Shown: in pieces, positions 15,985-24,096 of the stretch
Layout of the letters: the number at the start of each line of letters is the position of its first letter
How positions within the stretch are numbered: the stretch's first letter is position 1
Source of the DNA: a virus
Reading direction: 5' to 3' (one strand)
DNA length: 49,341 nucleotides
IMG/VR virus record: IMGVR_UViG_3300046477_000271
Location: 1 to 49,341 of that record
The notes under the pieces: model-generated
Database searches by the model: none
The model's input: only the letters and a program-made list of their open reading frames with translations
What the model was told of the DNA's origin: nothing
Made by a program: the position numbers and the translations under genes

Positions 15985-18900
15985 AGATTTACAGACTGCT
16001 CCCATTCTTAACTATATTGTTTTTCTGTACGGTTCCTTCCCACGCGCAAATTGCCGTCCTTCAATATTCCAACACAGCGGCTGAATGCGTTGGGTCGGCT
16101 AGTTGCGCGAAGGCAATTACCGCTACAACCGCCACAACCACGCTAACCACTTACGTGTATTGGCAAACGAGCGGCGGCATTACATTCGCGTGCAATACAG
16201 GCATGAGCAACAATGGCGGTGCTGTAACCTGGGCAGAAGCTGATCATAAACTGGGAACGGTTTTCTCAATCTATTTGTGCTATGCAAGCAACGTTCCTGC
16301 CGGGATCACTACTGTAACGGCTACGCTATCAGGGGGAACTCCGGTAGCAACCGGAAACATTACGGCGGAGATTTGGGGGCTTGCGACTAGTAGCGCCTTG
16401 GATCAGCACACAAATGGCACGGTCAGTTCCGCAAGTTCATGGAGCGTCGGTCCTACTTCCTCAACTGCCGTTGCAAATGAATACGAATCCTGCATTGTGG
16501 CCGCAAACGGCTCGGGCAATCCCATTTCAGGCGTAGGTGGTGGATTCACCACTGAAGTATCATCCTCTAACGCTCATATGTATTATCTCGATCAGGTAGT
16601 ATCCTCCACTGGAGCAATCACCTGTTCAGGAAACTTCGCGGGATCGGTCGCAGAGGGTGACATTGTAATAGGTTCATTCAAGGTCGGTGCTGGTGGACCT
16701 TTTCTAACCGGGATCAGTCCCAGCTTGCTAAACATTGGAGATTCATTCACCGTCACGGGAAGCGGGTTTGGAGCCAGCCAAGGAGGAAGCACCATTTCCG
16801 TAAACGGGATAAGTGCTGTAGTCACGGCATGGAGCGCAATCAGCATAACCGCAACAATGCCGCAAGCCAGTAACCCGTTAGTGGCAAAAGTCACCGTTTC
16901 TGGGGTAAACAGCAACCCAAAGACAACCTATACTTACGCTGTCACCGCAGTTCTACCAAAATATTTAATGGCAACCACGATCAATTCCGCAAACATGCCA
17001 GGATTGTTCGCATCTCCGGTGACAAAGACAGTCAAATCCTCTGGTGGTGACTATACAACGCTTCAGGCAGCCGTCAATGCGATTGGATCGGACGCTCCAA
17101 ACTGTAATGAGATAATTACCGTGGATGCAGGCTATACGGCTGGAACCTTTGGCGGTGGAGGGCATTTAATATATCACTACACCTGTCCATCGGGAGCATA
17201 CGTCTGGATCAGATCATCCGGCTATGCCTCACTCCCCGCACAAGGACAGACGGTCTGCACAACGACTATTTCCAGCGTGTCGGAGAATGCAGGACAGACG
17301 GTTGCAACCTTTACAACCTCCCGTAACCACCTATTGAGCACCAACGCCCTCGTCCGCATCAAGGGAGTTACGGATACGAATTTCAACGGAGACTATTCAA
17401 TAACTGTCACGGGGGCTAATACCTTCACTGTCCCCAATACCATTGCCGGATCAAACGCATCCTCCAGCGGCGGAACAATGATCCCAGTAAGTCTCTATCT
17501 CGCTCCGGCAAACTGTCCTGACATTTCCAATATGTTCGTGATTGCCAAGACGGCGGGAAGTTCAGGCGACGATGCCATCCAGATTAGAGATGAGCCGCAG
17601 AGCGGAAGTACAGCCAGTTCGGGCCTGATTATTACCGGAATGTATGTGAAAGTCACGACAGGCGCGGAGATGTTTGTAGGAATGTATGTGGGATCTAACG
17701 GAACTACCACGGATCTTAATTTCGTCAATCACGTCATTATCGACCGTGCTTACTTTCCCATCCCATCGAGTACAAACATCGGCTACATTGTGGAAATGCA
17801 AGGGCCCTGGAATGCTCTAGTTGATTCTTACATCGACGGAGCAAAAGACCTTAGCGGTGACTTTAGCGAGGACTATGACTTATGGCTTGTTTGGGCGCCC
17901 GGTCCTTACAAGATAGTGGATAACTACATCGGGGGGATTGCCACGCAATGCGCCTTCTTCGGTGGAGACAACATTCATTCTCCAGGACAGCCGCTTGCAA
18001 GTGACATTGAATACCGAACAAACACATGCTTTAAGGACTTCACGAATCGTGCCAATACGATTTCAGCTAAGAATGATATTGAATCAAAAGCAGCTCTAAG
18101 AGTACTGATCGACGGTAACACGTTTGAATACTCGTGGAACAGCAATACAGGAAGCAATCAATTCGGCGCCATGATGGTGTTTTACCCACAGAATCCCAAT
18201 GTGACAGATACTTGGGTGACGAATCAGGACTTTACCGTTAGCAACAACGATATGCAGCATTTTGGAACGGAAATGTTTGCTGTATCTGGAATCGCCACAT
18301 CCGCGAATCACTCCAATGTATATTCCAATCGCCTAACCTTCTCGAACGATCTAGCAAGAGACATCAACACAGTAACCTACGACACGGGTCTTGGTGGAAA
18401 CCTTCAGGCCAATTTGATGATTCAGCGTGGTGCAACCGGCACGCAGGCTCCCGACAACCTGATTATGAATCACACCGCCGCGTACGGCTCAGTGTCGAAT
18501 GGGGGATTTTACGCTTATACTGACATGCTCGGTTGCGGAATTATCGGCCACATCCCCGATTGGCAGTACCATGCAAATACAACTCTTCTCGATAATGAGT
18601 GGATCGGGGATTGCCAGTCTACCTACGACGGATTTTTTAATGCAGGAATATTTATAAATCCGCTCTATACGGGAAACGTGCATGTAGGGTACACGGCGGG
18701 CGACTTTTCAACGGCAGGTGTGGGAAATGCTTTTCCTGCTGGCACTGCGGCTAGTCCCCCGGCTGGAATGTTTAACAACTATTCCGTATGCAATGGAGTA
18801 CCATCTGGACCGATCAATGCCTGTGCGCTCCAATCAGGGAGCACCTATCACAACTCAGCAAATTGCGATAACGCCGACTGTGGTCCAAACCTGGTTACAT

Positions 18901-19022
18901 TGAATACTGCACAGGTTCTGGGAAACGATACAACTTCTTTCGGTCCTCGTTTAACTGATTTCCCCGCTGTAGGTACATCCATCCCCGCAGGCGTAACGAT
19001 TAAGGGAGTGACGATACATTAA
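15981..19022 (+). CDS. large tailspike-like protein: signal peptide, IPT/TIG, beta-helix
   Basis: The 1013-residue protein has a signal peptide (1-22) and a beta domain (23-230) shared with the preceding gene. An IPT/TIG immunoglobulin-like domain (about 236-320; ISPSLLNIGDSFTVTGSGFG) comes next. A long right-handed beta-helix (about 345-900) begins with GGDYTTLQAAVNAI, the start typical of pectate-lyase-like folds. Such spikes recognise or degrade host surface glycans; I cannot name catalytic residues. The AT-richer composition than the head genes is shared with the two previous genes. Confidence 0.7.
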   Translation: MKIYRLLPFLTILFFCTVPSHAQIAVLQYSNTAAECVGSASCAKAITATTATTTLTTYVYWQTSGGITFACNTGMSNNGGAVTWAEADHKLGTVFSIYLCYASNVPAGITTVTATLSGGTPVATGNITAEIWGLATSSALDQHTNGTVSSASSWSVGPTSSTAVANEYESCIVAANGSGNPISGVGGGFTTEVSSSNAHMYYLDQVVSSTGAITCSGNFAGSVAEGDIVIGSFKVGAGGPFLTGISPSLLNIGDSFTVTGSGFGASQGGSTISVNGISAVVTAWSAISITATMPQASNPLVAKVTVSGVNSNPKTTYTYAVTAVLPKYLMATTINSANMPGLFASPVTKTVKSSGGDYTTLQAAVNAIGSDAPNCNEIITVDAGYTAGTFGGGGHLIYHYTCPSGAYVWIRSSGYASLPAQGQTVCTTTISSVSENAGQTVATFTTSRNHLLSTNALVRIKGVTDTNFNGDYSITVTGANTFTVPNTIAGSNASSSGGTMIPVSLYLAPANCPDISNMFVIAKTAGSSGDDAIQIRDEPQSGSTASSGLIITGMYVKVTTGAEMFVGMYVGSNGTTTDLNFVNHVIIDRAYFPIPSSTNIGYIVEMQGPWNALVDSYIDGAKDLSGDFSEDYDLWLVWAPGPYKIVDNYIGGIATQCAFFGGDNIHSPGQPLASDIEYRTNTCFKDFTNRANTISAKNDIESKAALRVLIDGNTFEYSWNSNTGSNQFGAMMVFYPQNPNVTDTWVTNQDFTVSNNDMQHFGTEMFAVSGIATSANHSNVYSNRLTFSNDLARDINTVTYDTGLGGNLQANLMIQRGATGTQAPDNLIMNHTAAYGSVSNGGFYAYTDMLGCGIIGHIPDWQYHANTTLLDNEWIGDCQSTYDGFFNAGIFINPLYTGNVHVGYTAGDFSTAGVGNAFPAGTAASPPAGMFNNYSVCNGVPSGPINACALQSGSTYHNSANCDNADCGPNLVTLNTAQVLGNDTTSFGPRLTDFPAVGTSIPAGVTIKGVTIH

Positions 19023-19029
19023 AACGCAT

Positions 19030-20448
19030 ATGCCAGTTAATATAAAAGACGATGGAAATTGGGAGTGCATCTACGGCGGCCCCTACAAAGGGCTGAACGC
19101 GCAGATGCCCGCGAACCTCATCGACCCCGCCGAAGCAACCACCGTCAATAACTGGATGCTCCGAAATGCGACTCTCCAATCACGGCCCCAATTCATCCCC
19201 TGGACCACCGACAACGGCGGCACCAATCCCTACACCGGATGCGGGACTTTCCTATCGCCGGCCCAGTTTTACCACACCTTTGCCACCGATACGGTCGGCA
19301 ACCTCTACAACCTCAACGGCTCCACAAATACTCTTGAGTTCGTAGCTAACTTTTCGCATCTGACCGGGACCAATCCTCTCCAGTGGCGGGTCATCAACTC
19401 TACCAACACCGCCCAGTCCGCGCTCTACATGGTCAACGGGGCACAGACGGTTTGCTCGTGGGATGGGACAACCGGGCCAGCGGGCGGGGGAGCGATCGTC
19501 ACCACTCACCTTGGATCAGGAGGGACGGGGTATGCAGTCAATGACACTGGCACGCTTACTGCCGGAGGAGCCAACGCAACCTATATCATCACCAGTGTCA
19601 GCGGAGGAGTCGTCACCGGATACACCATCACCGGAGCTGGTACTGGATACTTTGTGGGAAGCTCGGCTACTGCAACAGGAGGCGGCCAGCCTGGAGTTGG
19701 CGTGGGCCTTACTATCTACGTTGACTCGGTTGCCGGAGGAGGACCGCAACAAGATGTAGTGGTGGTGAGCGCCACGACAATCGGTGCGCGGTATATCGGG
19801 ACGCTCGCCCAACACGCGATCCTCGCCAACACCATCGGGATTGCCGGAACCGATGGGCCGTTCACAATCCGATGGAGCGCGGTTGGCCTCCCTTTGGTAT
19901 TCGATCCCGCCGTCAACATCAACGCGGGATTCAATATCGAGATTGACTTCGCGGACGCTATCACCGGGATGATGTTCCTCGGACGGGTGGCCTATATCTT
20001 CCACCGCACAGGCATAACGGAGATGTCCCCGACAGGCGTGGGTACCGCCCCCTTCGACTTTAACCACATCTGGAACGCTCAAGACGGCACCGGCAGCATC
20101 TACCCCTACACCATCGCCCAATACGGCCAGTTCGGAGCCTTCGCCTCGACCGAGAACATCTACATGGTCCAGAACTATCAATTCCAGCCAATCGGCGGCC
20201 AGGCGCGAGATGCCATCTATGCCGACATCCACGCATCGTTGCAACAGATCGGCAGCAATCAAATCATGGGCACCATCGCTCCTGCCTACAACGACAACTA
20301 CATCTACACCACCTACCAACTCTACATGCCCTCTTCGCTCACCGACACGGTAATGTGGCAATATTCGATCGAAGGCGGGTATTGGGAACGATTTACCTTC
20401 ACCGGGGAAAGGGTGACAGGCATCCCGACTTTTTGCCTGACTAAATAA
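19030..20448 (+). CDS. virion structural protein, possibly tail or propeller-like
   Basis: The 472-residue protein is beta-rich. It contains a Gly/Thr-rich repeat-like insert (about 150-235; GSGGTGYAVNDTG, TGAGTGYFVG) and a conserved-looking C-terminal half with many aromatic residues. The N-terminal segment (PYKGLNAQMPANLID, then NNWMLRNATLQSRP) resembles large structural proteins downstream of capsid genes in podovirus-like phages. A tail hub or nozzle role is possible. Base composition returns to GC-rich, marking the end of the exchanged fibre block. Confidence 0.6.
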   Translation: MPVNIKDDGNWECIYGGPYKGLNAQMPANLIDPAEATTVNNWMLRNATLQSRPQFIPWTTDNGGTNPYTGCGTFLSPAQFYHTFATDTVGNLYNLNGSTNTLEFVANFSHLTGTNPLQWRVINSTNTAQSALYMVNGAQTVCSWDGTTGPAGGGAIVTTHLGSGGTGYAVNDTGTLTAGGANATYIITSVSGGVVTGYTITGAGTGYFVGSSATATGGGQPGVGVGLTIYVDSVAGGGPQQDVVVVSATTIGARYIGTLAQHAILANTIGIAGTDGPFTIRWSAVGLPLVFDPAVNINAGFNIEIDFADAITGMMFLGRVAYIFHRTGITEMSPTGVGTAPFDFNHIWNAQDGTGSIYPYTIAQYGQFGAFASTENIYMVQNYQFQPIGGQARDAIYADIHASLQQIGSNQIMGTIAPAYNDNYIYTTYQLYMPSSLTDTVMWQYSIEGGYWERFTFTGERVTGIPTFCLTK

Positions 20449-21257
20449 TGTCAGTTTCATTCAATCCGACAAATGGCTCAACCATTGCCTTCGGGAATGT
20501 GGTGGTGGGCGCGAGTGCGTCTCAATCATGGACCGTCAAGCAAACAGGCGCGACCGCTTATTATCAAACTGATTCGATCGTGATGAGTGGATCAGGTAAC
20601 GCGCAATTTGGCACCAGCGACCCCGGACCTCTTTACGGAACCGATAGCAACGACGCGCCGATTATATTTGGTCCAACAGCACTTGGTGCTTTTTCGGTAA
20701 CGATGACAGTTACCTATCGGACAGGTCAAAATGGCGCGCCCATAGGCGGACCTTCCACCACTATTTACACACTTACCGGGACAGGAATCAGCAATCCCTC
20801 CCCACCTCCTGCTACCGAAACCACGAGCCTCCTCCAAGTATTCAGGTATCTACTCGTCCCCTCGCTCGGGACAACGGGGAAGGTGCTTTCCTACTATAAC
20901 GCCGGGGTGTTTGATGATTCAGCGGATGCCGCCACTTACATCTACAAGGCCGAGGACATCATCGCTGACCGGGTGCCGACGACCCGCCGCGTAATCGTCA
21001 CCTACATCGACATCGGCGTGGCCACCCTCCACGTCACAGTCAATGCGGTTAATGATAACGGTGTGATCGTCACCCAGCAAGTTGCGATCACCATCGGCAC
21101 GGTCGGAGCGTCAGGATTGATCTCCACCGCCTTTGCCGATCTCGCGGTCACAGGCTACCGCCCCCAGATCACCCTCTTCCGCGCAGCGGACGGCGGGCCG
21201 ATTGCCATCTCTCACGTCGTCGCAACCGGGACTGTGGAGAAGGAGGTCACGCTGTAA
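20448..21257 (+). CDS. virion protein with HYDIN/choice-of-anchor-like domain
   Basis: The 269-residue protein starts with an immunoglobulin-like module (residues 1-115; FNPTNGSTIAFGNVVVGASA), resembling the ASPM/SPD-2/HYDIN and choice-of-anchor D repeats of secreted bacterial proteins. A Pro-rich linker (116-125) and a second beta domain follow. Coupled start and stop on both sides (TAATG) place it in the structural operon. Attachment to the host surface is plausible but not shown. Confidence 0.6.
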   Translation: MSVSFNPTNGSTIAFGNVVVGASASQSWTVKQTGATAYYQTDSIVMSGSGNAQFGTSDPGPLYGTDSNDAPIIFGPTALGAFSVTMTVTYRTGQNGAPIGGPSTTIYTLTGTGISNPSPPPATETTSLLQVFRYLLVPSLGTTGKVLSYYNAGVFDDSADAATYIYKAEDIIADRVPTTRRVIVTYIDIGVATLHVTVNAVNDNGVIVTQQVAITIGTVGASGLISTAFADLAVTGYRPQITLFRAADGGPIAISHVVATGTVEKEVTL

Positions 21258-21649
21258 TGGGCCAAATTCCCCGTAAGCCCGGCTACCCAATCACCCTTGA
21301 TAGCGTCTATAGCTACCTCGAACTTGTCTGCAATGTGCTCGCGCATAAGGTGAGCTTCGGCTCAACCTTCAATGCCAACGGGACAGGCAACAACGATGTG
21401 GATAACAATATGGATTGCTGGAAGGCGACCGGGACCACCGCCGGCGCAGCGAACACCGAGTTCGTTGTCCACCATAACCTGACACGTATCCCGATTATGT
21501 TCATCGGCTTCACTGACGATGGCGGGGTACTCTACTCGTATTATGGGGGAATGACCGCCTGGACCGCCGCGACGAGCGCGGGGAACGATGGCAGCATCTA
21601 CCTGAAATGTACGACTGCGAGTTCGCATTATCGCATTATCATTTTCTAG
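21257..21649 (+). CDS. small structural protein, possible fibre tip
   Basis: The 130-residue protein has an N-terminal helix (residues 10-30) and a beta-sandwich-like remainder with an HHNLTRIPIMFI segment. Similar 'HNL-x-R-x-P' blocks occur in C-terminal receptor-binding domains of phage fibres, from memory. It is linked by overlap to the previous gene. The role is inferred. Confidence 0.55.
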   Translation: MGQIPRKPGYPITLDSVYSYLELVCNVLAHKVSFGSTFNANGTGNNDVDNNMDCWKATGTTAGAANTEFVVHHNLTRIPIMFIGFTDDGGVLYSYYGGMTAWTAATSAGNDGSIYLKCTTASSHYRIIIF

Positions 21650-21670
21650 CTGTGGTAAAATGGAGCCAAG

Positions 21671-22072
21671 ATGAGCAACGTGAATGTAATTTTAGATTCC
21701 GCATCGGTGCAGGTGATCGACATCACCAGCTCGACCTATCGCGTCAACTCGCCCGTCGGCAACATCACTCTCGTCGGGAGCGAGGCGAGCTACCAGTCCT
21801 TTGCAGCGATCGCCACCGCCGGTACCGCTCTCACCCTTCCCGCCACTACCATCTGGGTAGTGTATGTGAAAAATTTGGATGCCGCCGCGACCCTGACCGT
21901 CCAAGTGCAACCGACAGGTGGAGCGTTGCCGAGTGCCGCGAACTCCCCGGTCCTGCCGCCCGGCGGAGTCTACATCTACTGGGCGCCCGTCGAATCGAGT
22001 GGAGGCATCACCGCCGTCACTCTGAAGAGTAGTGCCGGCCCGACCGCAGCCGAGATTTTGCTCGCAGCATAG
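21671..22072 (+). CDS. small beta-rich structural protein
   Basis: The 133-residue protein is made of beta strands with a central VVYVKNLDAAATLTVQVQPT block. This is the pattern of small immunoglobulin-like or fibre-associated phage proteins. It is spaced 21 bases after the preceding gene. No catalytic residues are evident. Confidence 0.55.
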   Translation: MSNVNVILDSASVQVIDITSSTYRVNSPVGNITLVGSEASYQSFAAIATAGTALTLPATTIWVVYVKNLDAAATLTVQVQPTGGALPSAANSPVLPPGGVYIYWAPVESSGGITAVTLKSSAGPTAAEILLAA

Positions 22073-22080
22073 GAGGCCAT

Positions 22081-22191
22081 GTGGAAGAACTAATGCTCAT
22101 TATGCGAATCGTGGAGGTGACTTGTGTGGTCATCTATACCACCTACATCGCCCGATACGTTCGATATAAGATGAGGAAAAAGGGAAAGTAA
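22081..22191 (+). CDS. 36-residue membrane peptide
   Basis: This frame starts at GTG 22081, four bases after a perfect AGGAGG, and ends directly before the ATG of the next gene. The middle is hydrophobic (about residues 4-24) and the tail strongly basic, giving a single-pass membrane peptide. Length is the main uncertainty. Confidence 0.5.
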   Translation: MEELMLIMRIVEVTCVVIYTTYIARYVRYKMRKKGK

Positions 22192-22938
22192 ATGTCCATC
22201 TCCCCAGGATCAGCGACCAAGCCGATTTCCTATTTCGTCCCCTACGTCATCGACGCCCTCCAGGGCCGAACCGACGTGGCGACGATCGCGCCCAAGTACA
22301 TCAAGAGGGCGATTCAGGAAATCTGTGAATCAATGCCTTTCGAGGAGTTGAAGCTAACCGGCCCGACCGTCGCCCTTACGACCGGCCAGCCCTACTACCC
22401 CGTCTCGACCTTCCTCCAGCCGGGCGATGATTATGTCCAGATCCCCTCCTTCTGCATCTTCGTCGATTACCCCACTAACACCGTCCTCACCACAATGCAA
22501 TACAAAACGGTAATGGCCATCGATCCGATGACCGGCAGCGCCACGCAAGGTTTGCCGTCGAGGTGGACAAGGTTCGGAACGCAAATATTCGTCGGCCCCA
22601 CCCCTAACCAGGCTTGGACCGTCTTCATGCGCTACCAGAAACGCCACAGCTTCCCCCTTGACGAGACGAATCTAGGGGGGACGATGGTCTACGTTCCCGA
22701 CACCTGGGAAGAGATCGTGGCGTATGCGGCAGCCGAAAGGATCGCGGTCGTCAAGCGGTGGAACGACCAAGCCCAATTTTTACATCAACTTTTATGGGGC
22801 GACCCAGAATCTAAAACCAGTGAAGGAAAACTTTCTCGCCCTGGATTAATAGCTGCAAGAACCATCCAGATTGAAAGAGACGGCCAACATAATTCACGGC
22901 AACTGATGATCCGAACATCAAGGTATGGACCGCGATGA
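22192..22938 (+). CDS. putative head-tail adaptor protein
   Basis: The 248-residue protein has a helical N-terminus (about 14-45) followed by a beta segment beginning TTGQPYYPVS and a helical C-terminus. This resembles the adaptor or connector proteins that dock under the portal in podovirus-like phages. The last 150 bases are AT-richer and lead into the adjoining endonuclease gene, which overlaps the stop (ATGA). The function is inferred from fold pattern and context. Confidence 0.6.
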   Translation: MSISPGSATKPISYFVPYVIDALQGRTDVATIAPKYIKRAIQEICESMPFEELKLTGPTVALTTGQPYYPVSTFLQPGDDYVQIPSFCIFVDYPTNTVLTTMQYKTVMAIDPMTGSATQGLPSRWTRFGTQIFVGPTPNQAWTVFMRYQKRHSFPLDETNLGGTMVYVPDTWEEIVAYAAAERIAVVKRWNDQAQFLHQLLWGDPESKTSEGKLSRPGLIAARTIQIERDGQHNSRQLMIRTSRYGPR

Positions 22939-23369
22939 AACCAATGCCATTACGTAAGCCTGATTTAATTGGACCTCGGATGAAAAATCGTGCGTTTTAT
23001 TCTGCACATCTGCGTAAAAGAAAGAAGCATCAAGAATGGTTAAAACGCAATAAGCAGAGAGTTTTAGATGGTAAGAATCGTTGGGCCAAAAATAATTATG
23101 AAAAGATTCGTCATTATGGGCTTAAAAATAACTATTCATCCAGTCTTCAAGAATACGAATTGATTTGGAAATCGCAAGGATACTTATGTGCAATTTGTAA
23201 ACGTCCCAAACTTCCTGAAGAGAAAACTTTTTGTTTAGACCACAATCATGTAACAAAGAAAAATAGAGGGATTCTTTGCCATAAATGTAACATGGGTATT
23301 GGTTATTTTAAAGAGAGTGTTGAATCCCTGCAACATGCGGTAGAATATCTAGAGAAGTGGAAAGGTTAA
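22935..23369 (+). CDS. HNH endonuclease, recombination endonuclease VII type
   Basis: The 144-residue protein has a basic N-terminus (1-60) and a C-terminal His-Me finger domain. The domain has CxxC (about 96-99), then LDHNHV (catalytic His region), then GILCHKCNMGIG (second Cys pair). This is the T4 endonuclease VII layout and is common in homing endonucleases of phages. It is strikingly AT-rich against its neighbours and inserted with an ATGA overlap between an adaptor and an internal virion gene, so a mobile origin is likely. Confidence 0.85.
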   Translation: MKPMPLRKPDLIGPRMKNRAFYSAHLRKRKKHQEWLKRNKQRVLDGKNRWAKNNYEKIRHYGLKNNYSSSLQEYELIWKSQGYLCAICKRPKLPEEKTFCLDHNHVTKKNRGILCHKCNMGIGYFKESVESLQHAVEYLEKWKG

Positions 23370-23373
23370 ATCA

Positions 23374-24096
23374 ATGGCAGGAATTTCTGGAGCCCTCGCA
23401 TACGATCCCGGACAGCTCGCCGGCCTCAACCCCGGCGCGAATAACTCTGGTCAACCTGGCACGACTCTTGGCCCGATGTCCACGACTGGTGTGCTTGGCG
23501 GAAGCGCCGGTAACCCCATGATCCCATCGATGCCGAATGGTCAGGGTGTCAATACCGCCGCGCCGATGCCCGCCGGATCGTCCGACCCTTACTCCACCTC
23601 GGGTGCAACCTCAGCCATCGCTGGCCTCGGAGGAGGCGCGGGGCAGACAGGCGCACTCGGGCAGGGATTCACCGGCTCCGACCTCGCCAAGTCGCTCCAA
23701 TCGAGCGGCTACCGGGGAGGCGTTGGCACTGCATTATCACAATTTCTCCAGTCCGGTGCGGGTTTCAATCCCGCCGCCGCGCAAGCCATGATTGCCGCAC
23801 TCCAACCCCAATTTGCGAAGGGTCAGGCTAATCTGATGGAACAGTTCGGAGCGACTGGGCAATCCGCCAGCTCCCCTGCCGCCCTAGCGATGGGCGATTA
23901 CATGGCTCAGGAAAACCTCGATGTCGGTCAACTATTGAGCGGAATGTACGAGCAGTCGATTCAAAATTACATGGGCGTCCTCGAATCTTCCAAGACTGCT
24001 CCCAAGGCACCGTGGTGGCAAGCGGCATCTTCGCTCATCGGATCGCTCACAGGAGGTGGAGTGTCGTATTCCTCCACTAACACTACAAATGGCTGA
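23374..24096 (+). CDS. internal virion protein candidate
   Basis: The 240-residue protein is Gly/Ser/Ala-rich at first (1-110). A helical part follows, with an ALQPQFAKGQANLMEQFGA segment and ASSPAALAMGDYMAQENLDV. Similar blocks occur in internal or ejection proteins of podovirus-like phages, which leave the capsid ahead of DNA. It is followed by two further large proteins of this kind, making a typical ejection module. Confidence 0.6.
   Translation: MAGISGALAYDPGQLAGLNPGANNSGQPGTTLGPMSTTGVLGGSAGNPMIPSMPNGQGVNTAAPMPAGSSDPYSTSGATSAIAGLGGGAGQTGALGQGFTGSDLAKSLQSSGYRGGVGTALSQFLQSGAGFNPAAAQAMIAALQPQFAKGQANLMEQFGATGQSASSPAALAMGDYMAQENLDVGQLLSGMYEQSIQNYMGVLESSKTAPKAPWWQAASSLIGSLTGGGVSYSSTNTTNG

Noticed and set aside
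19516-20460. 314-codon minus-strand open frame
   Set aside because: It mirrors the GC-rich structural gene on the plus strand; composition typical of a shadow and no coupling with any minus-strand gene.
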